DNA from: Streptomyces asiaticus
GTDB lineage: Bacteria > Actinomycetota > Actinomycetes > Streptomycetales > Streptomycetaceae
Reading direction: 5' to 3'
Length of the DNA: 64,000 nucleotides
Assembly (NCBI RefSeq): GCF_018138715.1
Contig: NZ_JAGSHX010000006.1
Span: forward strand, 9,300,001 to 9,364,000
Part shown: piece by piece, positions 1-8,088 of the stretch
Layout: each line of letters begins with the position of its first letter
Position numbering within the stretch: the stretch's first letter is position 1
Made by a program: the position numbers and the translations under genes
Notes under the pieces: model-generated
The model's database searches: none
What the model was told of the DNA's origin: nothing
Seen by the model: the letters and a program-made list of their open reading frames with translations, nothing else

Positions 1-2
1 AC

Positions 3-161
3 CTCTATGTGGCGCTCACCCGGGCCACCCAGCGGCTGGGCGTGGTGCACACCGGGCCGCTTCCGGAGGGCCTGCGTGACCTGGCCGACAGGGCGGATCC
101 GGCCGACCTGCCCGACGTGGCCGGTCACGAGGCGGCCGACGGCTCCGAGCGGCGCGGCTGA
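3..161 (+). CDS. C-terminal end of a HelD/UvrD-like superfamily 1 helicase (partial)
   Basis: Only the last 52 codons lie in the window, in frame from base 3 to the TGA at 159-161. The visible peptide opens with LYVALTRATQRLGVVH. This matches helicase motif VI of UvrD/Rep-type superfamily 1 enzymes (VALTRA.) and is very like the tail of actinobacterial HelD/HelR ATPases, which remove stalled RNA polymerase from DNA. A short acidic, Ala/Gly-rich tail follows. The gene converges on the GH28 gene, with a 12-bp hairpin between the two stop codons. The family assignment rests on one motif, so an ordinary UvrD helicase cannot be excluded. Confidence 0.65.
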   Translation, partial: LYVALTRATQRLGVVHTGPLPEGLRDLADRADPADLPDVAGHEAADGSERRG

Positions 162-172
162 CCGCCGTCGGC

Positions 173-200
173 GGCCGGCCGTGGTGTGCCACGGCCGGCC
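173..200. terminator. Bidirectional hairpin terminator between convergent genes
   Basis: Perfect 12-bp inverted repeat, GGCCGGCCGTGG (173-184) and CCACGGCCGGCC (189-200), around a TGTG loop. It sits 12 bases after the helicase stop and 9 bases beyond the GH28 stop, so it can serve both transcripts. No U-tract follows, as is usual for Streptomyces terminators. Confidence 0.75.
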
Positions 201-209
201 CGTCGTGGG

Positions 210-1727
210 TCACGAGGAGCAGTTCTCGCTGGATCCGCTGGCGCTCACCCGCAGCGCTCCGCCGGAGGTGCTGGCGCTGTCGGCGAGGCAGTAGCCGGAC
301 ACGTTCTGGACGACGACGTCCGCGGGGCTGTCACTGCCGCGCTGTGCGGTGAAGTGGTTGAACCGCAGCGCGCTCCCGGAGTTGGCGATGACCGCCGGAC
401 GTCCGTCGTTCTTGGCGAACCGCACCGAGCTGTCGTTGAAGGTGATGTGATCCGCGTTGTGCAGATACCAGCCGAAGGCGGGACGGGTGCCGATGCTCTT
501 CGGGTTGTAGTCGCCGGCGTCATTGCTGGGAACACCGGTGGACATGGTGCCGTTGCCGCCGGGCACGGTCAGATTGACGTTGTTGAAGGTCACACCGCTG
601 ATGTGGTTGCCACCGGACTCGCCCCACAGCGTCGGGCTGAAGGAGGGGGTGTTCCCGGTCCCGGTGATGTTGTCGTAGGTGATGTCGCTGATGTGGCCGA
701 CTCCCGGATTTCCACCACACCGTTTTCTCGTCCCGATCTTCTGCATGATGGGGGAGTGCACATTGGTCATGGTGATGTCGCGGTAGTGCACATCGGAGAT
801 GTTGGCACCGTCCATCGAGACCATGCCGAGCCCGGATTTGTCCGCACCGGTGATGGTGATGCCCTGGAAGTTGTAGTCCGAGAAGTCACCGCAGGTCTCG
901 GAGCCGAACATCAGGGCGTTGCAACACTTCGCGGAGAGTTGTGAATCGGTCACCTTCACATGGCCGTTGGACAGTTTGGCGCCCAGGGCGTAGTCGCTCT
1001 TGAAGGCGAGCGCGTCGTCGTTGGCGGCGATATCGGCATGGGTGATGGTCACATTGGTGGTGCTGATGATGTTCCAGCCGTCGCGGTCGCTCGCCGTGTC
1101 GATGGTGAGATGGTCCGAGGTCACGTTCTTGCAGCCGTTGATGAGGGCCGCGAAGTGGCCACCGCGCCGCAGGGTGATCCCGCCGAGGGTCAGCCCGTCG
1201 CAGCGGGTCAGCGAAATGATCTTGTCCGCCTCGCCGGAGTCGGGGTTGCCGGTGATGAGGTTGCCCGCGCCGTCGATGGTGCCCGAACCGGTGAACCCGA
1301 TGTTGGTGAGCTTGTCGCCGTAGAACATCGCGTTGTGGAAGTGGCTGTGGCCGTAGTCCTGGTAGTCGTCGTTCGGATTGGACTCGGGCTTGTCGTAGGT
1401 GTCCGCGCTCGAACCGAGGATGGTGGCCCCGGAGTCCAGCTGGAGGGTCACCTCGCTCTTGAGATGGACGGTGTTCTTGGACTTGTACTGTCCGGACGGG
1501 AAGCGGACGATTCCGCCCCCGGCGGCGTTGGCCGCCGTGATGGCCTTGTCGATGGCGGCGGAGTCGTTGGACGAACCGTCGGCCTTCGCGCCGTAGTCCA
1601 TCACGCTGAACACCGGTGCCGCGGTGGTGGCCGTGTCCCGCGCGGGAGCGGCGGCCGCCTGCGGCACCTGCGATAACCCGAAGACGGCGGCGAGGGCGAG
1701 CGCCGCGCCTGCGGCGAGTCTCTTCAT
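210..1727 (-). CDS. Secreted glycoside hydrolase family 28 (polygalacturonase-like) protein
   Basis: A 505-residue predicted exported enzyme. The ATG at 1727 was chosen over a longer upstream reading because it follows an AGGAG-type ribosome site and opens a classic signal peptide (MKRL, hydrophobic stretch, QAAAA.P at about residue 28). The mature part begins VMDYGAKADG, the usual start of a pectate-lyase-type right-handed beta-helix, and continues with many repeated coil strands. GH28-type catalytic segments are recognisable as DRDGWNI, ANDDALAFKS and GSE. They resemble the exo-acting or rhamnogalacturonase side of GH28 rather than canonical NTD/GHG/RIK endo-polygalacturonases. Likely role: hydrolysis of plant pectic polymers outside the cell. 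The gene is monocistronic. The exact substrate cannot be read from sequence. Confidence 0.8.
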   Translation of the reverse strand: MKRLAAGAALALAAVFGLSQVPQAAAAPARDTATTAAPVFSVMDYGAKADGSSNDSAAIDKAITAANAAGGGIVRFPSGQYKSKNTVHLKSEVTLQLDSGATILGSSADTYDKPESNPNDDYQDYGHSHFHNAMFYGDKLTNIGFTGSGTIDGAGNLITGNPDSGEADKIISLTRCDGLTLGGITLRRGGHFAALINGCKNVTSDHLTIDTASDRDGWNIISTTNVTITHADIAANDDALAFKSDYALGAKLSNGHVKVTDSQLSAKCCNALMFGSETCGDFSDYNFQGITITGADKSGLGMVSMDGANISDVHYRDITMTNVHSPIMQKIGTRKRCGGNPGVGHISDITYDNITGTGNTPSFSPTLWGESGGNHISGVTFNNVNLTVPGGNGTMSTGVPSNDAGDYNPKSIGTRPAFGWYLHNADHITFNDSSVRFAKNDGRPAVIANSGSALRFNHFTAQRGSDSPADVVVQNVSGYCLADSASTSGGALRVSASGSSENCSS

Positions 1728-1839
1728 CTCTCGTTCTCCTTCTCCTGTGGAGCCGTGGAGATCCGACGTGTTGGAAGGTCTGGACCTGCTTGAGCTGCGA
1801 GAATCCCTCTGGTGGGGCGACTTCCGTCTGCGCCGGACC

Positions 1840-1865
1840 AGAAAGGTAGGACCTCTCTCCTTTCT
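1840..1865. promoter_or_regulatory. Inverted repeat upstream of the GH28 gene (candidate operator)
   Basis: Arms AGAAAGG (1840-1846) and CCTTTCT (1859-1865) flank a 12-base centre. It lies about 110 bases upstream of the GH28 start and about 90 bases before the divergent SRPBCC gene, so it could bind a regulator of either. Only the symmetry supports this. Confidence 0.3.
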
Positions 1866-1951
1866 GTGGAAGGTAACAGGCGGATCCGAGCTGTCAATGG
1901 CCTCAGCCGCCACGACCGCCTCCCCGGTCGTCGATCGCCTACGATCCCGCT

Positions 1952-2386
1952 GTGGCCCCCTTCCGCATCGAGCGCCGCTCCGCACTGCCCGTCGACGAGA
2001 CCTGGCGACGGCTCACCGACTGGCCGCGCCACGGCGCCCATGTGCCGCTGAGCGGCGTCACCGTCCGCCCGGCGGGGCCGACCCGGGTGGGCACCGTGGT
2101 CGTGGTGCGCACGGGCGTCGGTCGCGCCGGATTCGACGACCCCATGGAGGTCGTGCGCTGGGACCCGCCCACCGGGGACACTCCCGGCAGTTGCAGGCTG
2201 GAGAAGCGCGGCTCGGTGGTCCTCGGATGGGCCGAGATCGAGGTGCGCCCCCGGGACGGTGGATCCGAGGTGGTGTGGCGCGAGGAGGCGCGACTGCGGG
2301 GACTGCCCCGCCTGTTCGACCCGCCGACGGTCTGGTCCGGCCGTCTGTTCTTCGGCCGAGTGGTCGACGCGTTGCTCGAGGCCTGA
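1952..2386 (+). CDS. SRPBCC-superfamily (START/polyketide cyclase-like) small protein
   Basis: A 144-residue protein starting at GTG 1952. The N-terminal MAPFRIERRSALPVDETWRRLTDW and the later strands (EVVRWDPP, GWAEIEVRPRDGGSEVVW, then a C-terminal helix ending VVDALLEA) give the helix-grip pattern of SRPBCC proteins, which bind lipids or other hydrophobic ligands in a deep cavity. No ribosome site precedes the GTG. A TACGAT -10-like hexamer (1940-1945) ends six bases before it, which suggests a leaderless transcript. Ligand and pathway are unknown. It is transcribed away from the GH28 gene. Confidence 0.7.
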   Translation: MAPFRIERRSALPVDETWRRLTDWPRHGAHVPLSGVTVRPAGPTRVGTVVVVRTGVGRAGFDDPMEVVRWDPPTGDTPGSCRLEKRGSVVLGWAEIEVRPRDGGSEVVWREEARLRGLPRLFDPPTVWSGRLFFGRVVDALLEA

Positions 2387-2466
2387 CAGCCGCCCCGCCC
2401 CGCCGGTAGTGCGGTGCCGACCGGAACGGATGTTCTGATACTCGGCCATAACCCAGCCGTCGTGGA

Positions 2467-2610
2467 GTGATTGAGATGCAGTTGAGGTACAGCTTCCGCC
2501 TGTACCCGAACGGTCCTCGGCGCTCAGCGCCGGCCAGGGCGTTCGGGTGTGCGCGGGTGGTCTACAACGATGCGCTCCGCGCCCGTGAGACCGCCCGCGC
2601 CGCAGGTGAG
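2467..2610 (+). pseudogene. TnpB (IS200/IS605-type transposase) N-terminal remnant
   Basis: About 48 codons (GTG 2467 or ATG 2476) read MQLRYSFRLYP..., then ARAFGCARVVYNDALRAR. This is the conserved N-terminal helix-turn-helix start of IS605-family OrfB/TnpB. Similarity stops at about 2610 and the nuclease body is absent; the sequence passes directly into an unrelated GH84-like fragment in another frame. No TnpA gene is nearby. This is a dead mobile-element scar, not a working transposase or RNA-guided nuclease. Confidence 0.75.
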
Positions 2611-3089
2611 GCTACGACGCCACCCGCACCTGGGAGGCGGCCGCCCGCCACCTCGCCGGGGACGGCCCCGGCACGCACCCGGGCCGTACGGACGGGACCG
2701 TTCGCTCGCTGCTGGCCTTCTTCGACACCCAGCACCTCGCGCCCACCTTCGGCGCCGAACCCTGGCAGCCGCAGGCCCCCGAACTCGCCGCCCGGCTCGA
2801 CCGGTTCCACACCGCCTGGGAGGCGGGGCACGAGCGAGCGGCCCTGCGGGAGCTGCGCCCGTACGCCCGGCTGCTCGCCGCCGCCCCCGAGCGCATCAGA
2901 GCCGGTGTCGCGGACCGGGGCTTCGTGGCGGACAGCGCGCCCTGGCTGGACGCGCCGTCGCTGTGGGGGCGCGCCTTCGAGCGCACCCTGGACGCGCTGG
3001 GCGCCCGTCTCGTGCGCATCGCCGACGGAGTCCTCGACACCTTCATCGCCGAGTCGGCCGAAGGCGCCGGGGTCACCAAGACCGCCTGA
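2610..3089 (+). pseudogene. C-terminal remnant of a GH84-type beta-N-acetylglucosaminidase
   Basis: An open frame from GGC at 2610 to TGA at 3087-3089 (159 codons) with no start of its own. It contains FFDTQHLAPTFGAEPWQPQAPELAARLDRF and ends in an alpha-helical segment (RIRAGVADRGFVADSAPWLDAPSLWGRAFERTLDALGARL). This resembles the helical C-terminal region of streptomycete secreted beta-N-acetylglucosaminidase/hyaluronidase (GH84) proteins. The catalytic barrel is missing and its 5' side is replaced by the TnpB fragment. The composition is still coding-like, so loss was probably recent. The family assignment is from memory of the pattern, so it is moderate. Confidence 0.55.
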
Positions 3090-3112
3090 AACCGTTGAAT
3101 CGATTGCCTTTG

Positions 3113-3128
3113 CCACCCTTGTGGGTGG
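3113..3128. terminator. Short hairpin between the decayed region and the FAD gene
   Basis: CCACCC (3113-3118), loop TTGT, GGGTGG (3123-3128): a 6-bp perfect stem 24 bases after the GH84 remnant stop and 35 bases before the next ATG. It may be a weak terminator, or a subterminal hairpin left from the IS200/IS605 element. Confidence 0.35.
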
Positions 3129-3163
3129 TGACGCTCGGATGATTCTGCACTACGCTCCGTAGC

Positions 3164-4525
3164 ATGGGGGTACCGGGGGAAGGTACGGAACAAGGGACCG
3201 CGGTAGTGATCGGCGGAGGTCTCGCCGGGCTGCTGGCCGCATGGGCGCTGCGGGGATATGCCGAGCGCATTGTCATAGTCGAGCGTGACCGCTATCCCGA
3301 CGGGCCGGCGTTCCGCTCGGGCGTTCCGCAGGCGCGTCACGCGCATCTGCTGCTCGAGGCCGGGCATCGGGCGCTGGAGGAGCTGATGCCCGGCGCGCGC
3401 GAGGAGTTGCTGGCCGCCGGCGCGGTGCGGGTGCCGATGTCGGGCGTGCGCTGGCTCAGCGCGGCCGGATGGCTCGCGAAGTACGAGAGTGAGGTCGCGT
3501 TCCTCTCATGCACCAGACCGCTGCTCGACCATACGGTGCTGCGCCGGGTGCGCGCCGAGCCCACGGTGCGATGGCTGGAGAACACCGACGTCGTCGGACT
3601 CCTCGGCACCCCGGGCGAGCTGACGGGTGTCCAGGTCCGGGCGCGGGGCGACGCCCGCGCCCGGGTGCGCGAGCTGCGCGCGGAGATGGTGGTCGACGCC
3701 TCCGGGCGCACCTCCTCGGTCCCCGCCTGGCTGACCCGGCTGGGCTGTCCGCCCACCCCCGAGGAGCGTGTCGACGCGGGGGTGTCGTACGCCAGCCGGA
3801 TGTACCACCGCCCCGCCGGGGCGGATCCGGGCTTCGACGTGCTCTATCTCCAGACCAAGGCCCCCGACGCGCCCAGGCTCGGCGTGGTGCTGCCCGTGGA
3901 GGGCGGCCGGTGGATCGCCAGCGTCGGCAGTATGCGGGGAGCGCAGGCCGAGCCGGGTGCGGCCGGTTTCGACCGGCAGCTGCGTCTGCTGCGGGACCCT
4001 AGCCTGCGCGAGCTGCTGGCCGCGGCCGAGCCCGCCGGTGCGGTCCGCGGCTTCTGGCCCGGCCCGGGTGTGCGGCGTCACTACGAGCGCCGGGCGCCGC
4101 GAGGGCTGGTCGTCATCGGCGACGCCGTATGCACCTTCAACCCGGTCTACGGCCAGGGCATCACCGTGTCCGCGCTCGGCGCCCGCGCCCTGCGGGCCGC
4201 CGCCGAGCGCCACGGCGGCATCGGCCACCGTACGGCGCACACCGCCCGTAAGAGCATCGCGGCCGCCGCGGACACCGCGTGGATGCTGTCCTCCAGCGAG
4301 GACGTGCGCTTCCCCACCACCACGGGCGGCCCCGCCGGACTGGGGGTGCGGGCCCAGCACCGCTATCTGGACCGGGTCATCCGGCGCGCCACCGTCGACC
4401 CGGAGGTCTGCAAGGTCCTGCACGAGGTGATGTCCATGGTCGCCGCGCCCACCGCGCTGATGCGCCCCGCCGTCCTCGGGGCCGTGCTGCGCGGCGGAGG
4501 GAGCGGCCGACCCGCATCCCCCTAG
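3164..4525 (+). CDS. FAD-dependent monooxygenase/oxidoreductase (PHBH-fold)
   Basis: A 453-residue flavoprotein. The Rossmann dinucleotide motif GGGLAG (residues 17-22, inside VVIGGGLAGLLAAWAL) and the acidic end of strand 2 (VIVERDRYP) bind the FAD ADP moiety. The second flavin motif appears near residue 319 as VVIGDAVCTFNPVYGQGI. This places it among group A aromatic-hydroxylase-like or squalene-epoxidase-like FAD enzymes. The substrate is unknown. ATG 3164 has no obvious ribosome site. No dedicated reductase is expected, because such enzymes use NAD(P)H directly. It stands alone, about 130 bases before the SUKH-domain gene, and has no clear tie to the NRPS locus. Confidence 0.8.
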   Translation: MGVPGEGTEQGTAVVIGGGLAGLLAAWALRGYAERIVIVERDRYPDGPAFRSGVPQARHAHLLLEAGHRALEELMPGAREELLAAGAVRVPMSGVRWLSAAGWLAKYESEVAFLSCTRPLLDHTVLRRVRAEPTVRWLENTDVVGLLGTPGELTGVQVRARGDARARVRELRAEMVVDASGRTSSVPAWLTRLGCPPTPEERVDAGVSYASRMYHRPAGADPGFDVLYLQTKAPDAPRLGVVLPVEGGRWIASVGSMRGAQAEPGAAGFDRQLRLLRDPSLRELLAAAEPAGAVRGFWPGPGVRRHYERRAPRGLVVIGDAVCTFNPVYGQGITVSALGARALRAAAERHGGIGHRTAHTARKSIAAAADTAWMLSSSEDVRFPTTTGGPAGLGVRAQHRYLDRVIRRATVDPEVCKVLHEVMSMVAAPTALMRPAVLGAVLRGGGSGRPASP

Positions 4526-4656
4526 AGATCGTCGCGGATCACGGACGGTACCGGTCGGCCGCCCTAGCATCGGCAGCATCCGGGTGTTGTGAGGCCACCC
4601 GCACCCATGCCCCGACGACATGTCAATGGACCAGACGGCCCCATCAGGAGCACAGC

Positions 4657-7341
4657 GTGCGAGCGACTTTTGCGGATTTCACCATCGATCCGCCTCGATT
4701 CGGCAATGGCACGGCCCGGTACATACGGTGCCATCCCGACCGGGACCGTCTCGCGATCGGCGCGGGCGGACGTGTCGAGCTCGACTTCGCGCTGGACGGC
4801 GGCGAACTGCCGGAGCAGCTGACGCTCACCCTGATCGCGCGGGTCTCACCGCTGGGGGAGTCCCTGGGATGGGCGCCCATCGACATCACCGTCAACGGAC
4901 ATGCGGTGATCTCGCGGTTCACCGTGCCCGGTGGCGCCCGCCCACGGGAGGCGGCCTTCGCGGTCCCCGGTGAGGCACTGGTGGCGGGCCTGAACACGCT
5001 GTGCGTCCGGGGCTGTGCCGAGGCGCGTGGGCTGCTCTGGCTGTACCGGATCAGCGTCGAGCCGTCCCGCATCTGCGCCCGTACGCACCTCATGGCGGAG
5101 GAGCGCCCGGCCGAGGCGGCGGTGTGCGCCTACCGCACCGAGTGGCGCGCCCCGGGCTCCGCCGAATGGCGGCCCGCCCCACGGCTGCTGGTCCATCTCG
5201 ACCGGGGCGAGGGCTCGCTGCCGGTCCGGCTCGCCTGGCGCGCACAGGACGGGCGGGAGGCGTCGATCGGCTTCCAGCCGGCGATGACGGAGTTCTACGG
5301 GCACCGCAGGGCCGCCGACGGCACGCTCACCGAGTACCGGGGGGTGCTGGAGGGCCGCTCACCGCTGCGGGACAGCGCGCTCGAAGAGGTGATGCACCGC
5401 TTCCGCACGGTGGAGGGCTGCGGGTCCGGGGGCCCGGGCCTCCGCCAGGAGCTGCGGCTGCTGATCGAGGACGGGGGACCGCCCGTCGAGCGGGTCATCT
5501 GGGGCGATCCGTCGGGCCACTCGGGCACGGTGTCGCTGCTGGCCGCCGAGCCCGGTCCGGAGGCCGAGGTGACCGACCTGGTCACCAAGGTCCGGGCGCA
5601 CAGCGAGTTCGCCGAGGCGGGTGAGGTCGCGGAGAACCTGCTGCACGACTCATGGCACAAGTGGCTGGGCCATGGCGACCGCGCCTGGCTGGAGTTCACC
5701 CTGCGGCGGTCGGTGGCCGTCGGCCACTACGTCCTGACCTCGGCCGACGACGTGCCGGGACGCGACCCGAAGGACTGGACCCTCAAGGGCTCGAACGACG
5801 GGGAGCACTGGGCGGACCTGGACTCCCGCGTCGAGGAGAGCTTCGCGCACCGCCATCAGCCCCGGGGATTCACCTTCGCCGCCACCACCGCCTACCGTCA
5901 CTACCGCCTGGAGATCACCCGGAACGCGGGGGAGGACCAGATCCAGCTCTCCCAGGTCCGCCTCTTCACCTCGGCCCCGCAGCCGAAGGGCTTCATCGGC
6001 CACTACCAGCGGGCGGGCGAGGCACCCACCGGATACCGCGGCACATCGGTGTCGGCCGCCCCGGAGCCGGGGTCCGTGACGGGGCCGCCGCGGACCGTCG
6101 AGCAGTGGCGGTCCTATCTGGCGGAGTACAGCGCGACCATCCTGCGGGTGGCCGACGAGGACGAGCTGAGCGAGGTCGACGACGAGCAACGTGCCGCCGG
6201 GTGGCTCGGGTTCGAGGGCGCGGACGAGGAGAGCGTCCTGGCCCTGGAGGAGCGGCTCGGCACCCGGCTCCCGCCGAGCTACCGCACCTTCCTGGGCGCC
6301 TCCGACGGCTGGCTGAACATCAGCCCGTTCATGTGGCGGATGCGCCCGGCCAAGACCGTCGGCTGGCTGCGCGAGGCCGACCCCGAGACCTGGAGCGTCA
6401 TCCGGGGCGGCGAGGGCGAGGACTGGGACGACACCGCGTTCATGGACCGGGCGCTGCTGGTCTCGGAGGAGGGCGACGCCCAGCACTGGCTGCTGGACCC
6501 CGCCGATGTGTCCGAGGACGGGGAGTGGGCCGCGTACATCTGGGCGAGCTGGTATCCCGCTCTGGGCGACCGGCACGCCTCGTTCGCCGAGCTGGTCGTC
6601 GAGGAGCGCAAGGGCTTCGAGGGCCGGGCGGCCCATGAGGCGCGCATGGGGCGTCCCGGGACCGCCGAGGATCTGGTGGCCGAGGGCAGGGCGCAGGCCC
6701 TGCGCGGCGAGGTGCGCAAGGCGATGGCCACCTTCGAGCAGGCCGCGGTCAAGGGCTCGGGCGCCGGTGCGTATCTGGGCATCATCCTGGGGGCGTTCCT
6801 CGACATCAGCGCCGCCCACCACTGGATACGCACCGGCATCCTCGGGGACCCGCGCGTCCTCGAGGCGATCGGCATGGAGCAGTTACGGGCCGAGGCCGCC
6901 CCGCTCTATCTGCGCTGCGCGGCCGAGGAGTGGACCGGCGCCCCCGGCGGCTATCTCTCGGCCCTCGGCGACATCCTGCCGCGGCTCCCCGACGGCGTGG
7001 ACGGCGTCGTGGGCGCGGGCGGTGTGGCCGCGAGCGGCGCCGCCACCGAGGGCGACGACACCGCCGCCTGGATGGCCAGGGCCGCCGCCTTCGCCCCGCC
7101 CGTCCTGCCCGAGTCCCGCACCTTCCAGCAGGCCCTGGACCTGGCCAGGGCGCTGGCCGACCGCGGTGCCACCGATCAGTCCTGGGCCGTGCTCGAGGCC
7201 GCCCTGCCGCACTGGCACTGCGACTCCCCGCACCGCATCGCCCCGGTCGTGCTGCTCACCGATCCGGCCTTCCGCGAGGTGGTCACTCCGGCCCGGGCCC
7301 GTCGCGTCGTCACCACACCCCGCGGGGAGTTCCGCGAGTAG
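4657..7341 (+). CDS. Multidomain protein: beta-sandwich, F5/8C-like and SUKH (SMI1/KNR4) domains with helical C-terminus
   Basis: An 894-residue protein. GTG 4657 was chosen because an AGGAG site lies about 8 bases upstream; the frame is open further upstream but there runs antisense-like through the FAD gene. No signal peptide is visible. An N-terminal beta-rich region (about 1-135) is followed by a second beta-rich region. A discoidin/F5/8C-like domain spans about 307-444 (DSWHKWLGHGDRAWLEF..., LKGSNDGEHW..., HYRLEITRNAGEDQIQLSQVRLF). A SUKH domain covers about 508-648 (LALEERLGTRLPPSYRTFLGASDGW, DWDDTAFMDRALLVS). The C-terminus is alpha-helical with TPR-like repeats (about 660-880). SUKH proteins are often immunity proteins against contact-dependent or polymorphic toxins, but many are general scaffolds. 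No toxin gene is adjacent, so the role is open. Confidence 0.7.
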   Translation: MRATFADFTIDPPRFGNGTARYIRCHPDRDRLAIGAGGRVELDFALDGGELPEQLTLTLIARVSPLGESLGWAPIDITVNGHAVISRFTVPGGARPREAAFAVPGEALVAGLNTLCVRGCAEARGLLWLYRISVEPSRICARTHLMAEERPAEAAVCAYRTEWRAPGSAEWRPAPRLLVHLDRGEGSLPVRLAWRAQDGREASIGFQPAMTEFYGHRRAADGTLTEYRGVLEGRSPLRDSALEEVMHRFRTVEGCGSGGPGLRQELRLLIEDGGPPVERVIWGDPSGHSGTVSLLAAEPGPEAEVTDLVTKVRAHSEFAEAGEVAENLLHDSWHKWLGHGDRAWLEFTLRRSVAVGHYVLTSADDVPGRDPKDWTLKGSNDGEHWADLDSRVEESFAHRHQPRGFTFAATTAYRHYRLEITRNAGEDQIQLSQVRLFTSAPQPKGFIGHYQRAGEAPTGYRGTSVSAAPEPGSVTGPPRTVEQWRSYLAEYSATILRVADEDELSEVDDEQRAAGWLGFEGADEESVLALEERLGTRLPPSYRTFLGASDGWLNISPFMWRMRPAKTVGWLREADPETWSVIRGGEGEDWDDTAFMDRALLVSEEGDAQHWLLDPADVSEDGEWAAYIWASWYPALGDRHASFAELVVEERKGFEGRAAHEARMGRPGTAEDLVAEGRAQALRGEVRKAMATFEQAAVKGSGAGAYLGIILGAFLDISAAHHWIRTGILGDPRVLEAIGMEQLRAEAAPLYLRCAAEEWTGAPGGYLSALGDILPRLPDGVDGVVGAGGVAASGAATEGDDTAAWMARAAAFAPPVLPESRTFQQALDLARALADRGATDQSWAVLEAALPHWHCDSPHRIAPVVLLTDPAFREVVTPARARRVVTTPRGEFRE

Positions 7342-7362
7342 CGCCCCGGCCCGCACGGCCGC

Positions 7363-7956
7363 CTACGGCCTGCCGCCTGCCGCCGGAAGGCCGTCCAGGA
7401 GGGTGCCGAGCGCGGCCGTGACCAGCGCGCACACCTCGTCCGGATCCGCGTCCGTCAGCGGCTCCTTGCCCACCAGCACCCGCATCATCCCTATGCCGAG
7501 CAGCCAGGACAGCGCCAGATCCGCCCGCAGCTCGTGGTTGTCGGCGCTGGACAGGGAGGCCAGCACCCGCGCGTAGTCGTCGCTGATGGCACGCACCGCC
7601 GTACCGATCTCGTCGCCGCTGTCGACCGAGCGCAGCAGCGTGGCCAGCGCGCGGCTGCCCGGTTCCCTGCCGCCGTGGCCCAGCAGCCCGCGCAGGGCGG
7701 CCTCCAGCAGCTCATCGGGTGGGGTGGTGCGCAGCTGCTCCTCCCCGTTGTGCGCGATCACCTCGCCGAACAGCGCTCTTTTCGAGCCGAAGTAGCGGAA
7801 CAGCAGCGCCTGGTTGACCCCCGCGCGATCGGCGATGTCCCGGACCGTCGCCCGTTCATAGCCCCGCTCGGCGAACAGCGCCGCCGCGGCCTCCAGCAGC
7901 CGCCGACGTGTGTTCCGCGCGTCCCGGCGCTGCCCCTCGGACACGGTCGTCCCCAT
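7363..7956 (-). CDS. TetR-family transcriptional regulator, divergent from the P450 gene
   Basis: A 197-residue regulator. The start is ATG 7956, with an alternative GTG one codon upstream. The N-terminal helix-turn-helix is clear (TRRRLLEAAAALFAERGYERATVRDIADRAGVNQALLFRYFGSKRALF, about residues 17-60) and is followed by an all-helical ligand-binding domain. The gene is divergent from the P450/ferredoxin pair. A 16-bp perfect palindrome sits at the P450 start region, so the simplest reading is a repressor that responds to a substrate or product of that P450. It converges with the SUKH-domain gene. Confidence 0.9.
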   Translation of the reverse strand: MGTTVSEGQRRDARNTRRRLLEAAAALFAERGYERATVRDIADRAGVNQALLFRYFGSKRALFGEVIAHNGEEQLRTTPPDELLEAALRGLLGHGGREPGSRALATLLRSVDSGDEIGTAVRAISDDYARVLASLSSADNHELRADLALSWLLGIGMMRVLVGKEPLTDADPDEVCALVTAALGTLLDGLPAAGGRP

Positions 7957-8026
7957 CACGACACCCCTCTCGTCTGCCTCCGGCGATTTCCCTCCGGCCC
8001 GTCAGATCGACGGCGCAAAGGGGCCG

Positions 8027-8056
8027 TTGACCGTACCAGCCGCCGCCTCCTAGCTT
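8027..8056 (+). promoter_or_regulatory. Predicted promoter of the P450-ferredoxin operon
   Basis: TTGACC (8027-8032) and TAGCTT (8051-8056) are separated by 18 bases, close to the housekeeping sigma consensus. The operator palindrome begins 2 bases after the -10 hexamer, covering the expected transcription start. Confidence 0.6.
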
Positions 8057-8057
8057 T

Positions 8058-8073
8058 GTAAGCACGTGCTTAC
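8058..8073. promoter_or_regulatory. TetR operator (perfect 16-bp palindrome)
   Basis: GTAAGCACGTGCTTAC is a perfect palindrome of the size and form used by TetR dimers. It lies between the -10 hexamer and the AAGGGAGG ribosome site, so a bound regulator would block transcription initiation of the P450 gene. The divergent tetR start is about 100 bases away, so autoregulation is possible but not required. Confidence 0.75.
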
Positions 8074-8088
8074 GCAAGGGAGGTCACG

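Noticed and set aside
2467..3162. One 231-codon gene running through the TnpB start and onwards
   Set aside because: After about 2610 the TnpB frame becomes Pro/Arg-rich nonsense, while another frame reads clear GH84-like sequence; a chimera fits better.
4279..4656. N-terminal extension of the SUKH-domain protein into the FAD gene
   Set aside because: It overlaps the end of the FAD gene in another frame, has shadow-like composition, and a good ribosome site marks GTG 4657.
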